Of a stretch of 64,000 nucleotides of DNA, positions 9,206-19,542 are shown in pieces. The notes under the pieces were generated by a model. That model saw nothing but the letters and a program-made list of their open reading frames with translations. It was not told the origin of the DNA and did not search any database. Both the position numbers and the translations under genes were made by a program. The number at the start of each line of letters is the position of its first letter. The first letter of the stretch is position 1. The stretch spans positions 126,606-190,605 of the forward strand of contig NZ_BNDS01000003.1 of NCBI RefSeq assembly GCF_014656545.1, given 5' to 3'. Source of the stretch: Neobacillus kokaensis (GTDB taxonomy: Bacteria > Bacillota > Bacilli > Bacillales > Cytobacillaceae).

Positions 9206-9234
9206 TTTCAATCTAAGCTAGATTATGAGATAAT
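9206..9234 (+). promoter_or_regulatory. Candidate sigma-A promoter of the amylopullulanase gene
   Basis: TTTCAA (9206-9211), 17-nt spacer, GATAAT (9229-9234), about 50 nt before the start codon. Moderate match only. Confidence 0.4.
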
Positions 9235-9286
9235 AGATATGTGTTATGCAAACGATTGCACAACTCTAAATGATAAGGAGGGTATT

Positions 9287-12200
9287 ATGGTGAAAAGAAG
9301 GACTAAACAGCATCTCAGTATTTTTCTATTTGTCATGTTAATTATGCAAGCGCTTGCAATAACTTATTATGATCCGCAATTAACGAATGCTGAAGAGAGA
9401 GTGGTAACCCTGGTCGGAAATTTACAGGATGAAATAGGGGGATCAGGTGAGTGGAACCCAGGCGATTCTGCCACTCGAATGAAGCTGCAGGAAAATGGAA
9501 AGTACATATTAACAGGAACACTGCCTGCAGGAAACTATGAATATAAGATTGCTATTAACGGTTCATGGGATGAAAATTATGGAGTGAATGGAGAGAGAAA
9601 TGGCCAAAACTATCAATTGTCCCTTAACAATCAATCGCAAGTCACGTTTATCTATGATGATGTGACCCGCCGTGTTACCATACCATTGCCTGATGATCAA
9701 AAACCTAGAATTGTTGGCGATCTCCAACCGGAGTTAAATGCCGGCAAGGAATGGGCGCCTGATGAATCGACTGCAATTTTACAAGATGAAGATTGTGATA
9801 ATATATACACCTATACCGCCCTTATTCCAAAAGGAAAACACGAGTTCAAAATTGTTTTAGGTACCGACTGGTCGGCTCCAGCCTATCCTGCAAATAATTT
9901 TGTTCTCAATATTGTAAAGGAGGCGAAGGTTACGTTCTTTTATAATCATGAAACAAAGAATGTGTACACCGATTATGATTCAGGATTGCCGGATGGGCAT
10001 GTCCAAGGAGACAAATTATATCACGACAAATGGAATCAGGCTTATCGCTCGCCATTTGGAGCCATTAAAGCGGGAGACCAGGTTAAACTTCGGCTTCAAG
10101 CAAAAAAAGGTGATTTAACGGCCGCAAAAGTTCAGCTTAAAAACTATAATACCGGCAACACGATTACGGCAGATATGGAATATGCCGGATGGCTTGAACT
10201 GGATGGAACACCAGTGGAATTTTGGGAAACAACTATTAAACCAGCAGAAAAAGGCGTTTATGGGTATAAATTTATAGCTAGTGATGGAGAAGATCAGAAG
10301 GAATATGGGGAAGACATTCATGAAGGCGGGAAAGGAACACCTTCAGATACAAACGCATCATTATTCCAATTGACGGTTTATGATCCGGCATACAAAACGC
10401 CAGATTGGATGAAGGAAGCGGTTGTGTACCAAATTTTCCCGGATCGCTTTAACAACGGCAATAAAAAGAATGATACCGCAAAAACGACCGCCCGCGGCAA
10501 TGAGCCAATCGAACATAAAGATTGGAATGAGCTGCCGGATAATCCGCGTGAAGCTAATGCGGATGGTTATAAAGGTGATGGAATCTGGTCAAATGATTTC
10601 TTCGGCGGTGATATTGCTGGAATTCAAAAAAAACTTGATTACATTCAATCTTTAGGTGTAAATACCCTTTATTTAAATCCAATTGCCTATGCAGCATCGA
10701 ATCATAAGTACGATGCAACAGATTACAAGGCAGTTGATCCAATGTTTGGAACACCGGGAGAATTTCTAGCGTTTACTAAGGAGTTAAAGAAACGGAAAAT
10801 GCATTTAATTTTAGACGGTGTGTTTAACCATGTAGGGGATGATTCGCTTTACTTCGACCGTTACGGAAAATATGAAACTGTGGGAGCGTACGAATACTGG
10901 TCGGCAATCTACGATCTTGTTAATCAAGGAATTAAAGAGGAGGAAGCGAAGAAACAAGTTGAGAAAAAATTCAAGGAAGAAGGGCAGATTTTCAGCCCTT
11001 ATGGATTCCATAACTGGTTTAATATTGAAAATAAAAAGGTTGACGGTGTTTATAAATATCAAGCATGGTGGGGGTTTGATTCTCTTCCTGAGATCAAGTC
11101 GATTCCTGGTAAAGCAGTGGACTATTTGTCTGAGCTGAACAATGTGCAATTCGCCAACTACATCATGTACGATGAGGATTCTGCTGCAAAAACCTGGTTA
11201 AATCGCGGTGCATCGGGATGGCGCTTGGATGTAGCGAACGAGGTGGATACAGAGTTCTGGCGCGAATTCCGCCGGGAGTTAAAGACCGGAAAGAAACAAG
11301 AACCGTTGATTCTTGGTGAAATATGGGATGATGCTTCCGAATATTTCCTTGGAGATCTATATGATTCTGTAATGAACTATAGATTTCGCGGCGCCCTTAT
11401 CGATTATTTGAGAAACGGGAATGCTGAAGGGGCAGAAAATCAGTTGAATGCTGTATACGAAGACTACCCTAAGGAAGCATTTTATGCTTTGATGAATTTA
11501 ATGGGGTCTCATGATACACCTCGTGCAGCCTTTGTCCTCGGGAATGGAACGGATTCATTTGAACGTGCAGAGGATGATAAAAACTACAATCATCAGCTAG
11601 GAATTAAGCGTCTTAAGCTAGCGGCGATTTTGCAAATGGGTTATGCTGGTGCACCAACGGTTTATTACGGCGATGAAGCTGGACTCACTGGATCGAAGGA
11701 TCCTGACGATCGTAGAGTTTATCCATGGGGGAATGAGGATAAAGAGCTTATCAAACATTATCAATCAATCGGAAAAGTTCGTACCAATTATCATGATTTG
11801 TTCAGTTATGGTGAGTTGAACCATATCTATGCAAAAGGGGATGTTCTCGCTTTTTCCCGTTCTGACAAAAAGAACTTTGCTATTGTTGTTACGAATCGTG
11901 GCAACGAAGAAAAAACGGTTGTGATGGATCTGAGTAATTTAGTCATCAATGGAATTCAATTAACAGACCAACTAGATAGAAAGTATGCAGTTGTTACAAA
12001 GGATGGAAAGCTTCGAGTCACAGTCCCTGCGATGAGTGGACGGATGCTTGTTTCCGACAAGGGGCAAAATCTGAAACGGCCGAGCAGCGTTAAGGGATTG
12101 ACCGCTGAGGAAGACAGCCACACTGTAACCTTGAAGTGGGAGGGCGATGCCAGGAAGTATGCCGTTTATCAAACCACGATACAAGGCGCATTTTATGAAA

Positions 12201-13624
12201 AGGTGAAGGAAACGCCAGAAAACCATGTGACGATCGATGGTTTAGACAATGGACGCAAATACTATTTTGCAGTCGTTGCATTAGATAAAAATGATAATTC
12301 ATCTATAAAAGCAGAGATAAAAAATGCCGTCATTCCTCATGTAGAGTTAACAGAAGGTAATTATGAGATTACCAATGTTACAGTGCTCCAACCGGGTATC
12401 ATCGACCTTTCCAGGCAGCAAACGGTCACAGCTAGTATTTTTGTAAAAGGAGAGACAGAATCCGGACAGATGGAAGGCTTACAGGCGAAGCTTGAGGTCA
12501 AAGAACCTGGAAGTACTAACTGGACTTCATTTCCAGCTGCCTATGTAACGCAGCAGGAAAAGAGTAATGTCTTTAGTGCCAATTTTCTTCCCCTAAAGGC
12601 AGGGACCTATGAATATCGTTTTGCTTTTTCAAGTGATAATGGGCGAGGCTGGATTACAGGGGGAGTATTGTCTGTTGACTTTACAACAAGGGGGGACACG
12701 ACAGCACCTGCTAAAAACATAACACTTGCAGAGCCATTAAAGGAATCTGGACAGGTTAACCTTTCATGGCAGCTGGAAGAAGCAAACAACCCTTACATGA
12801 TTGCGATTGTTCGAGACGGCAAGACGATTCAGCAATTGTTTGATATGAGTAAGCAATCCTTCCGGGATGGAAATGTAATAAACGGAAAGACATACACATA
12901 CGAAGTACATCTGTATAATCAATTTGGAAATATGGTAAAATCCAATGCTGTTACAATAACACCTAACCTTATCACGGTGAAGGTGACGTTTAAGGTCAAT
13001 GCGCCAGCCTATACCCCACAAGGAGTTTCCATTACCATTCCCGGCAGTAAAAATGGCTGGAATACAGGTGCATGGACAATGACAAGAGGGGGAGCAGTAA
13101 CGAATGATTATGAATATACGATTGAGGCTCAGGAGGGAGAGGTATTAACATATAAATATGTTAAAAATGGTACTTGGGATCAAGAAGGGTTAGCCGACCA
13201 TACGCCATCGAACCCTAATGATGATGACGTCAGCTATTACGGATACGGAGCACAAGGTACGGACCTTTCCATCGCCGTAACGAATCAAGGTGGAAATCAA
13301 ATGGTAGTTCAGGATAAAATCCTTCGCTGGGTCGATCAACCGGTTGTCGTTACCTCTCATTCAGAAGGACAAACGGTCTCATCGGACAGTATTATTCTAA
13401 AGGGAAATGCGATTAAAGGTGGGATCCTAACTATTAATGGTGAGAAAGCAGTCATCAATGATGATATGAGCTTTTCCCATACGATTACGCTTAAAAACGG
13501 AGAAAATAAAATAACACTTCACATTGAACCGACAGAGGAAAATAAATCGACAATCTTTAAAAACGATGGCGCTGCAATCGGCAAAGCAACAAAAACGTTA
13601 GAATTTACGATAGTGAGGAATTAA
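9287..13624 (+). CDS. Secreted multidomain amylopullulanase / alpha-amylase (GH13)
   Basis: About 1445 residues. After a hydrophobic signal peptide come two tandem X25-like starch-binding modules (GNLQDEIGGSGEWNPG and GDLQPELNAGKEWAPD), then a CBM34-like N-domain. The GH13 barrel starts with YQIFPDRFNNG. Expected catalytic residues are visible: Asp648 (GWRLDVANE), Glu678 (ILGEIWDDA) and Asp743 (MGSHDTPR). An Fn3-like domain, further beta domains, a CBM20-like module (SKNGWNTGAWTM) and a glucodextranase-like C-terminal domain follow. It should hydrolyse alpha-1,4 and probably alpha-1,6 links of starch or glycogen outside the cell. ATG 9287 follows AAGGAGGG; an in-frame ATG at 9239 would add residues before the signal peptide. 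There is no sugar transporter nearby. Confidence 0.88.
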   Translation: MVKRRTKQHLSIFLFVMLIMQALAITYYDPQLTNAEERVVTLVGNLQDEIGGSGEWNPGDSATRMKLQENGKYILTGTLPAGNYEYKIAINGSWDENYGVNGERNGQNYQLSLNNQSQVTFIYDDVTRRVTIPLPDDQKPRIVGDLQPELNAGKEWAPDESTAILQDEDCDNIYTYTALIPKGKHEFKIVLGTDWSAPAYPANNFVLNIVKEAKVTFFYNHETKNVYTDYDSGLPDGHVQGDKLYHDKWNQAYRSPFGAIKAGDQVKLRLQAKKGDLTAAKVQLKNYNTGNTITADMEYAGWLELDGTPVEFWETTIKPAEKGVYGYKFIASDGEDQKEYGEDIHEGGKGTPSDTNASLFQLTVYDPAYKTPDWMKEAVVYQIFPDRFNNGNKKNDTAKTTARGNEPIEHKDWNELPDNPREANADGYKGDGIWSNDFFGGDIAGIQKKLDYIQSLGVNTLYLNPIAYAASNHKYDATDYKAVDPMFGTPGEFLAFTKELKKRKMHLILDGVFNHVGDDSLYFDRYGKYETVGAYEYWSAIYDLVNQGIKEEEAKKQVEKKFKEEGQIFSPYGFHNWFNIENKKVDGVYKYQAWWGFDSLPEIKSIPGKAVDYLSELNNVQFANYIMYDEDSAAKTWLNRGASGWRLDVANEVDTEFWREFRRELKTGKKQEPLILGEIWDDASEYFLGDLYDSVMNYRFRGALIDYLRNGNAEGAENQLNAVYEDYPKEAFYALMNLMGSHDTPRAAFVLGNGTDSFERAEDDKNYNHQLGIKRLKLAAILQMGYAGAPTVYYGDEAGLTGSKDPDDRRVYPWGNEDKELIKHYQSIGKVRTNYHDLFSYGELNHIYAKGDVLAFSRSDKKNFAIVVTNRGNEEKTVVMDLSNLVINGIQLTDQLDRKYAVVTKDGKLRVTVPAMSGRMLVSDKGQNLKRPSSVKGLTAEEDSHTVTLKWEGDARKYAVYQTTIQGAFYEKVKETPENHVTIDGLDNGRKYYFAVVALDKNDNSSIKAEIKNAVIPHVELTEGNYEITNVTVLQPGIIDLSRQQTVTASIFVKGETESGQMEGLQAKLEVKEPGSTNWTSFPAAYVTQQEKSNVFSANFLPLKAGTYEYRFAFSSDNGRGWITGGVLSVDFTTRGDTTAPAKNITLAEPLKESGQVNLSWQLEEANNPYMIAIVRDGKTIQQLFDMSKQSFRDGNVINGKTYTYEVHLYNQFGNMVKSNAVTITPNLITVKVTFKVNAPAYTPQGVSITIPGSKNGWNTGAWTMTRGGAVTNDYEYTIEAQEGEVLTYKYVKNGTWDQEGLADHTPSNPNDDDVSYYGYGAQGTDLSIAVTNQGGNQMVVQDKILRWVDQPVVVTSHSEGQTVSSDSIILKGNAIKGGILTINGEKAVINDDMSFSHTITLKNGENKITLHIEPTEENKSTIFKNDGAAIGKATKTLEFTIVRN

Positions 13625-13630
13625 AATCCA

Positions 13631-13666
13631 CGGTCTCTTCCTAGTAATAGGCAAGAGACTGTTTTG
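13631..13666 (+). terminator. Terminator of the amylopullulanase gene
   Basis: Arms GTCTCTT (13633-13639) and AAGAGAC (13653-13659), with an inner CCT/AGG pair, are followed by GTTTTGTT. Confidence 0.7.
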
Positions 13667-13731
13667 TTATTGACCATCCCGAACTTACATACTAATTTGC
13701 GAGTAAATATTCGAATTATTCAAAAAAATCA

Positions 13732-13759
13732 TTGCAATCATGATAATTACAGTTATAAT
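13732..13759 (+). promoter_or_regulatory. Candidate promoter of the TetR gene
   Basis: TTGCAA (13732-13737), 16-nt spacer, TATAAT (13754-13759). It leaves an AT-rich leader of about 125 nt before the regulator. Confidence 0.5.
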
Positions 13760-13892
13760 ACAGATAGAATAGTTTTTAATATTTTTAAATATAGTAATAA
13801 CAATAAGATTATTTCAACAGATATATTTAACGCTGAAGAATATTACCACTTTTTTTGGGAGGGATGGTAAAATAATATAGGGTGATTATAAC

Positions 13893-14546
13893 ATGGCTGA
13901 AAAATCATTAAGAGAACGAATTATTGAGACATCGCTCCGTTTGTTTGAAGTACGTGGCTACCATAAGGTAACAGTTGACCAGATTGTGAAAGAAAGCGAC
14001 ACATCCAAAGGCGGATTTTATCATAATTTCAAGTCAAAGGATGAGCTTCTATACGTAATCCATGATCAGTTTATATCTTATGTTTTAGAAGAGGGACAAA
14101 ATGCATATGAACAATGGAATACGCCAACAGAGAGGCTTCACGCAATCATTAAATCCTTTGTTATGATGGTGGAACTATATAAATCTCAAGTTACTGTATT
14201 CTATCAGGAATATTCGTACCTTGCGCCTGAATATTTTAAGGAAATTAAGGTGAAAAGAGATCAATATAAAGAATTAATGTTCAGAGTAATCCAGGATGGA
14301 ATTGAGTGTGGGGAGTTCCGTAAAGAGCTGCCAGTTCCCATTATTTCGATGTCTATTTTTGGAGCGGTCAACTGGATTTGTAAGTGGTATAAAAACACTG
14401 GTCAATACACGATTGCGGAAATTGCTGATATTTATGCAGATATTATCTTACATTCAGTGCTCACAAAGGAAGCGAGTGAAAATCCAAACTACTCTAAATT
14501 CTTCCTGAAAACATTTCCTGAGGATTTGAAAAATACCTTATTATAA
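13893..14546 (+). CDS. TetR/AcrR-family regulator of the methylmalonyl-CoA operon
   Basis: 217 residues with an N-terminal TetR helix-turn-helix (about 10-55: VTVDQIVKESDTSKGGFYHNFKSKDELL) and an all-helical ligand-binding domain. It sits directly upstream of the eight-gene propionyl/methylmalonyl-CoA operon, in the same orientation. The gap between them holds three identical-spaced palindromes of the kind TetR dimers bind. It most likely represses the operon and is released by an acyl-CoA or related ligand; that is inference from position. No copy of the palindrome is seen in front of the regulator itself, so autoregulation is not evident. Confidence 0.85.
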   Translation: MAEKSLRERIIETSLRLFEVRGYHKVTVDQIVKESDTSKGGFYHNFKSKDELLYVIHDQFISYVLEEGQNAYEQWNTPTERLHAIIKSFVMMVELYKSQVTVFYQEYSYLAPEYFKEIKVKRDQYKELMFRVIQDGIECGEFRKELPVPIISMSIFGAVNWICKWYKNTGQYTIAEIADIYADIILHSVLTKEASENPNYSKFFLKTFPEDLKNTLL

Positions 14547-14706
14547 AGTGGGCATTCCAAAGAATAAGTTAGTTTGTCTGAAGAAGCTGCAAATTGTTAG
14601 TAATACAGAAAACGGGTTAGTCTCATACTCCATTACTGTCTAGAAATTCCTAAATAACTCCAACCGAACTTAATGGTTTTTTAAGGGTTGGATGTCTTCG
14701 TTAATA

Positions 14707-14726
14707 CAGACCAACTAGTCCGTCTG
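14707..14726. promoter_or_regulatory. TetR operator copy 1
   Basis: CAGACCAACTAGTCCGTCTG: a 20-bp palindrome with the half site AGACnnAC. One base differs from copies 2 and 3. Confidence 0.8.
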
Positions 14727-14792
14727 AAGATTTTGCTTTGTCCGGTTGGTAACAAAATGTCTTTGGGGCAATCGAGAATTTGATTAAGCTCG

Positions 14793-14820
14793 TTAACAGA
14801 CCAACCAGTCCGTCTGTTAA
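14793..14820. promoter_or_regulatory. TetR operator copy 2 (extended palindrome)
   Basis: The core CAGACCAACCAGTCCGTCTG at 14797-14816 is extended by TTAA on both sides into a 28-bp palindrome. It is exactly 90 bp from copy 1. Confidence 0.82.
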
Positions 14821-14886
14821 CAAACTTAAATAAAGGGGATGCCCAATTTACTTAAAACTTAATTATTCGTGTTTTTTTAAAAGAAA

Positions 14887-14906
14887 CAGACCAACCAGTC
14901 CGTCTG
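14887..14906. promoter_or_regulatory. TetR operator copy 3
   Basis: The same 20-bp core as copy 2, exactly 90 bp further on and about 44 bp before the first start codon of the operon. I could not pick out a convincing -35/-10 pair among the three sites. Confidence 0.82.
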
Positions 14907-14949
14907 TGCGCCTGTAAATTTTTATAATAGTTAAGGAGTGTTATATATT

Positions 14950-15432
14950 ATGAAATTGCTTGAGCTAAGAGAAATGATCAAATTAGTCAGTAAATCTTCC
15001 ATTCAGGAATTCAACTTGACGAATAAAGGGGGTAGAATTTCGCTGAAAAAGTTGCATCCAATGGTCCTTGAAGCAGAGATGGATCCCCAGGAAACATTCC
15101 AAACAGCATTAAACGAAGCAGCAGTAACAGTAGCAGATGAAAAACAAGCGGCTTTGCCTGCTGAACCAAATTCTAAAGAGGTAGAAAAGGCGCCTTCATC
15201 GCACCAGATTGTTTCTCCTTTTATTGGAGTATTTTCTTTCTCAAATAAGCCTTTTATAAAGGCTGGTGACAGGGTTACTGAAGGATCTTTAGTTGGCAGC
15301 TGCAATGTTGAAGCATTAGGACTGACCCATGAAATCCTGTCAGATGTAAATGGAGAAATTACAGAAGTTCTTGTTGAAGGTGGCGAAATTGTTGAATATG
15401 GGCAGCCTTTATTTTTAGTGAAGTCAGTATAA
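14950..15432 (+). CDS. Biotin carboxyl carrier-like protein lacking the biotinylation lysine
   Basis: 160 residues, first gene of the operon, start ATG 14950 after AAGGAG. Both its N-terminal helix (LRELIKL-like) and its C-terminal lipoyl/biotinyl fold (DVNGEITEVLVEGGEIVEYGQPLFLVK) parallel the true AccB encoded 1.4 kb downstream, so the two look like duplicates. The biotin motif EAMK, however, reads EALG here (Gly124, codon 15319-15321). It therefore cannot be biotinylated at the usual place. It may be a structural subunit of the carboxylase or a swinging-arm decoy. It is not a decayed gene: the frame is intact and the fold residues are kept. Confidence 0.8.
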   Translation: MKLLELREMIKLVSKSSIQEFNLTNKGGRISLKKLHPMVLEAEMDPQETFQTALNEAAVTVADEKQAALPAEPNSKEVEKAPSSHQIVSPFIGVFSFSNKPFIKAGDRVTEGSLVGSCNVEALGLTHEILSDVNGEITEVLVEGGEIVEYGQPLFLVKSV

Positions 15433-15447
15433 AGGGAGGAATTTTTG

Positions 15448-16800
15448 ATGTTTAAGAAAGTACTTATTGCAAATCGTGGTGAAATCGCGGTCCGTGTGAT
15501 CCGCGCTTGTAAAGAAATGGGGGTTGCTACTGTTGCTGTATACTCTGAAGCGGATAAAGAAGCCCTGCATGTGCAAATGGCAGATGAAGCATTCTGTATT
15601 GGACCGACAGCCTCTAAAGACAGTTATTTGAATATGACCAATTTAATCAGTGTGGCAGTTTTGACAAACGCTGACGCCATTCATCCAGGATATGGCTTCT
15701 TAGCGGAAAATGCCGATTTTGCGGAGCTGTGTACATCATGCCATATTACCTTTATTGGACCTGATGCGGAAGCCATCAATAAGATGGGAGCAAAAGCAGT
15801 TGCCAGGGAGACAATGAAGCTTGCGGGAGTTCCGACAGTGCCTGGTACCGAAGGATTAATTGATGATGTAGAAGAAGCGGTTATAACAGCTCAATCCATT
15901 GGTTACCCTGTAATTGTTAAAGCCACAGCTGGCGGCGGCGGAAAAGGCATGCGCGTGGCAAACGACGAAGCGGAGTTACGAAAATCTATTCGCCAGGCTC
16001 AGAAGGAAGCGGAAACTGCCTTTGGTAATCCAGGTGTTTATTTAGAAAAGTATTTAGAGGAACCAAGACATGTTGAAATCCAAGTTATTGCTGATAAACA
16101 CGGGAATGTGGCTTACCTTGGAGAACGGGATTGCTCGATTCAACGCCGCCATCAAAAGCTTGTAGAAGAAGCTCCTTCACCAGCTCTTGATCAAAGCCTG
16201 CGTGAAAAAATGGGAAATGCCGCCGTAGCAGCGGCAAGATCGGTTAACTATCACGGAGCAGGTACAGTCGAATTCTTATTGGATAAACATGGACAGTTCT
16301 ATTTTATGGAGATGAATACCCGAATTCAGGTAGAGCATCCCGTAACGGAGATGATTACAGGGATTGATCTGATTAAAGAGCAGATTTCCGTAGCGGCTGG
16401 CTACCCGCTTTCTTTTGAGCAAAGTGATGTACAGATTAACGGCTGGGCGATGGAGTGCCGGATTAATGCCGAAAATCCAGCGAAGAACTTTATGCCATCT
16501 CCAGGAAAGGTAGAAATGTATCTTCCACCTGGTGGATACGGTGTAAGGGTCGACAGTGCGGTTTATCCAGGCTATCAAATTTCGCCATTCTATGATTCTA
16601 TGGTTGCAAAACTAATTGTGTGGGGTAATGACCGTGAAGAAGCAATCGCACGGATGAAACGGGCACTGGAGGAATTTGTCATCAGCGGAGTGAAAACAAC
16701 CATTCCATTCCATCTTCAATTATTAGAACATGAAGCTTTTGTTAAGGGCGACTTTAATACGAAATTTCTAGAATTAAATCCTATTAAAATTGAAGACTAA
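15448..16800 (+). CDS. accC: Biotin carboxylase subunit (AccC type)
   Basis: 450 residues starting [25 protein letters not shown], the standard biotin carboxylase opening. The ATP-grasp glycine-rich loop ([12 protein letters not shown]), the catalytic [14 protein letters not shown] stretch and the RINAENP motif are all present. It carboxylates biotin on the carrier protein using ATP and bicarbonate. Together with the carrier and the carboxyltransferase of this operon it should form a propionyl-CoA (acyl-CoA) carboxylase. ATG 15448 follows AGGGAGGA; a TTG stands three bases earlier. This is probably a second, pathway-specific copy besides the fatty-acid accC, which would lie elsewhere. Confidence 0.93.
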   Translation: MFKKVLIANRGEIAVRVIRACKEMGVATVAVYSEADKEALHVQMADEAFCIGPTASKDSYLNMTNLISVAVLTNADAIHPGYGFLAENADFAELCTSCHITFIGPDAEAINKMGAKAVARETMKLAGVPTVPGTEGLIDDVEEAVITAQSIGYPVIVKATAGGGGKGMRVANDEAELRKSIRQAQKEAETAFGNPGVYLEKYLEEPRHVEIQVIADKHGNVAYLGERDCSIQRRHQKLVEEAPSPALDQSLREKMGNAAVAAARSVNYHGAGTVEFLLDKHGQFYFMEMNTRIQVEHPVTEMITGIDLIKEQISVAAGYPLSFEQSDVQINGWAMECRINAENPAKNFMPSPGKVEMYLPPGGYGVRVDSAVYPGYQISPFYDSMVAKLIVWGNDREEAIARMKRALEEFVISGVKTTIPFHLQLLEHEAFVKGDFNTKFLELNPIKIED

Positions 16801-16819
16801 TTAAAGGGGAAATCTAAAA

Positions 16820-17353
16820 ATGTGGAAAATGCATGAAATCAGAGAATTAATTAAGCTATTTGAAGAATCTTCTCTTCAGGAAATGGAAATTGAGCTGCAG
16901 GGAGTGGAATCCCAGATTTCTTTTAAGAAACAAGAAGGAAGCGCTGTCTTCCATCATGACAATGTCACTGTTTATCGGCCTCAAACAGTGGCTGTAAAAG
17001 AAGCTCCGGTTCTTGTACCTGCACAGCCTAAACCTGTTGTTGAATCTAAGCAGCCTGAAGTAAAGGTGGTCCAAGAGGAACGTCCAATGAAAATTGATGT
17101 CGATGATCCAAGTGTATTTAAGATTGTTTCACCAATGGTAGGAACATTCTACCGTGCACCAGGTGAAGACGCTGATCCGTTTGTAAAAGTAGGCGATAAA
17201 GTGGATAAGTCTACGGTGGTATGTATTCTTGAAGCGATGAAGCTTTTCAATGAAATTGAAGCGGATGTGAATGGAGAGGTTGTCGACATTTTGGTGCAGA
17301 ACGGTCAACTAGTTGAACACGGCCAGCCGCTTTTCCTTATCAAAACACAATAG
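16820..17353 (+). CDS. accB: Biotin carboxyl carrier protein (AccB type)
   Basis: 177 residues: an N-terminal helical part, a Pro/Val/Lys-rich linker (about 60-95) and a C-terminal biotinyl domain. The domain carries the canonical EAMKLFNE motif, with biotin-accepting Lys141. The start follows AAAGGGG by a suitable distance. It carries carboxybiotin between the biotin carboxylase just upstream and the carboxyltransferase at the end of the operon. Confidence 0.93.
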   Translation: MWKMHEIRELIKLFEESSLQEMEIELQGVESQISFKKQEGSAVFHHDNVTVYRPQTVAVKEAPVLVPAQPKPVVESKQPEVKVVQEERPMKIDVDDPSVFKIVSPMVGTFYRAPGEDADPFVKVGDKVDKSTVVCILEAMKLFNEIEADVNGEVVDILVQNGQLVEHGQPLFLIKTQ

Positions 17354-17379
17354 CACAAGGGGACGAAAGGGGGTTACGG

Positions 17380-19542
17380 ATGATGAAAGACGTTCAAGCA
17401 GCAGAAAACAAGGAAGTAAATGAGGGGGATTTGCAATTTAGTGAATTTCCTGTTCCCTCCTATGAAGAGTGGAGAGAGCAAGCGGAGAAATCATTAAAAG
17501 GGGCTTCATTTAAGGATAAGCTTGTAACGAATACCTATGAAGGGATTCGTCTAAAGCCTCTGTATACGAAAAAGGATCTGGAAGGGATTCTACACCTTCC
17601 TTCAATGCCAGGCACTGCGCCCTATTTACGTGGAACACGGACATTCTGTTATAAGGAAAAACCATGGGAAGTATCCCAAGAGCTTCATTATCGTACCCCT
17701 GAAGAATTTAATGAGGCGGCAAAAAGTGACCTAAAACGTGGTCAGACGATGCTGAATATTACGCTTGACCGTGTCTCAGCCTTTGGAATGGATCCGGATC
17801 AAGTTTCGCCAGAAGACGTAGGCAAAGGCGGGGTTTCAATCAGTTCTCTCAACGATATTACGAAAGCCTTGGAAGGAATTGACCTTGAACAAACACCGCT
17901 GCTTGTTCAAGCGGGTTGTGCTGGATTAGCGGTCTACTCCATGTTAATAGCCAATACAAAGCAGGTGGGTCAGAATATCAGTAAGCTTCGTGGATGTATC
18001 GGGATGGATCCGTTAGGAGCGCTGGCAAAAGAAGGAACACTCCCATTTTCTTTACAGACAGCCTATGATTTATTGGCAAAAATTACGTTATATGCAAAGG
18101 ACGAAACTCCAGAATTAAAGACGATTTTTATACAGGGAGATCCATATCATAATGCCGGGAGCAATGCTGTTCAAGAATTAGCCTTTACCTTGGCTTCAGC
18201 TGTGGAAACGATTCGTGAACTGCAGGAGAGAGGAGTAACTATTCAAGAGATTGCATCGAGAATGCTTTTTTCGTTCTCAATTGGTTCAAATGTTTTTATG
18301 GAGATTGCCAAGCTTCGTGCCGGGCGTATCCTTTGGGCAAAGATTATTGAGGTATTTGGCGGAGATGAAGAAGCACAGAAAATGTTGATTCATGCCCGTA
18401 CCTCTTCCTGGACCAAAACGAAGTACGATCCGTATGTAAATATGCTCCGCGGTACGGCGGAAGCTTTTGCAGCCATTGTCGGCGGGGCAGACAGCCTTCA
18501 TGTATCACCATTTGATGAAGCGTTAGGCCAGCCGGATGAGTTCTCGCGGCGAATTGCACGGAATACGCAAATTATCTTGGAAAAGGAAGCACACTTAGCG
18601 AAAGTAGCAGACCCAGCCGGAGGCTCATGGTATGTGGAATCTCTTACAGATTCTCTTGCTAAACAGGCTTGGCAGCTTTTCCAGCAGATTGAAGGTCACG
18701 GCGGAATGTATAAAGCATTAAAGAACTGTTTTATACAAGGACAGATCAAAGAGGTAGCTGACCAACGTTTTGAAAATATTGGAAGGCGTAAAGATAAATT
18801 TGTAGGTACGAATATGTATCCGAACTTAAGTGAGGAAAAGCTTGCAAAACATCAGGAAGCACTTGATCCAATTTATCAGATGAGGTGTGCTGCGGTAGTC
18901 ACCTGCCGAAAATCAACAGCTTCAAAAGAAAAGGAAAAACTGCTTGGACTGTTAAGCACAAAGAGTGGACAGACCGTTGATACCTTTGTTAAAGCCTTTG
19001 GGGAAGGGGTTACCATAGGTGAGTGGATTCACGCTGTAAACCAATCAGATTTAAATCTTCCTATCATTAAAGCTTTGAAAAGCAAACGCGGGGCAGAACC
19101 ATTTGAAACATTACGGGAAAACTCAGAAATCTTTAAAGAAAAGAATGGCTCTTATCCAAAAGTGTTCCTTGCCAATATAGGTCCAATCCCCCAGCATAAG
19201 CCTCGAGCAGATTTCGCTGCTGGATTTTTTGAGGCTGGCGGGTTTGAAATTATTTCTAATAAAGGGTTTGATACGGCTGAGCAGGCAGCTGCATCTGCGC
19301 TTGCATCCGGTGCTTCAATTGTAGTCATCTGTTCAAATGACGCGGCCTATCCGGAGGTCGTCCCGAGGCTCGCTAGTATGTTAAAACAAAACAACCCGAA
19401 CATCACCCTATTCGTTGCGGGACAGCCGTCATCAGAACAAGCAGCCATTTTCAAACAGTCTGGGGTAGATGAATTTATTCATGTGAGATCAAATTGTTAT
19501 CAAGTGCTGTTTGACCTTCAGCAGCAGAAAGGAATTGGATGA
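17380..19542 (+). CDS. mutA: Methylmalonyl-CoA mutase small (beta) subunit
   Basis: 720 residues with the mutase barrel ([15 protein letters not shown] near the start and [14 protein letters not shown]) and a C-terminal flavodoxin-like domain. That domain lacks the cobalamin-ligating DxHxxG; the region instead reads [19 protein letters not shown]. This is the pattern of the non-catalytic partner in heterodimeric mutases, so the loss is expected. The stop overlaps the mutB start (ATGATG), which suggests translational coupling and equal output. ATG 17380 is followed immediately by a second ATG; either may be used. Confidence 0.92.
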   Translation: MMKDVQAAENKEVNEGDLQFSEFPVPSYEEWREQAEKSLKGASFKDKLVTNTYEGIRLKPLYTKKDLEGILHLPSMPGTAPYLRGTRTFCYKEKPWEVSQELHYRTPEEFNEAAKSDLKRGQTMLNITLDRVSAFGMDPDQVSPEDVGKGGVSISSLNDITKALEGIDLEQTPLLVQAGCAGLAVYSMLIANTKQVGQNISKLRGCIGMDPLGALAKEGTLPFSLQTAYDLLAKITLYAKDETPELKTIFIQGDPYHNAGSNAVQELAFTLASAVETIRELQERGVTIQEIASRMLFSFSIGSNVFMEIAKLRAGRILWAKIIEVFGGDEEAQKMLIHARTSSWTKTKYDPYVNMLRGTAEAFAAIVGGADSLHVSPFDEALGQPDEFSRRIARNTQIILEKEAHLAKVADPAGGSWYVESLTDSLAKQAWQLFQQIEGHGGMYKALKNCFIQGQIKEVADQRFENIGRRKDKFVGTNMYPNLSEEKLAKHQEALDPIYQMRCAAVVTCRKSTASKEKEKLLGLLSTKSGQTVDTFVKAFGEGVTIGEWIHAVNQSDLNLPIIKALKSKRGAEPFETLRENSEIFKEKNGSYPKVFLANIGPIPQHKPRADFAAGFFEAGGFEIISNKGFDTAEQAAASALASGASIVVICSNDAAYPEVVPRLASMLKQNNPNITLFVAGQPSSEQAAIFKQSGVDEFIHVRSNCYQVLFDLQQQKGIG

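Larger units (their letters stand above)
8655..9286. other. Divergent intergenic region between the two glycan enzymes
   Basis: It holds the leaders of the GH20 gene (minus) and the amylopullulanase gene (plus). Besides the hairpins and promoter listed separately, the minus strand has an open frame of about 57 codons ending at 8942-8944. Its tail reads EEENAYPSLSDKTEYSVK and it lacks a convincing ribosome site. I do not recognise it; it may be a gene remnant. Confidence 0.45.

Noticed and set aside
13664..13870. 68-codon frame ahead of the TetR gene
   Set aside because: Extremely AT-rich, no ribosome site, and it contains the likely promoter of the regulator.
17380..19542. Missing DxHxxG in mutA as a sign of a dead gene
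   Set aside because: The non-catalytic subunit of heterodimeric methylmalonyl-CoA mutases normally lacks it.
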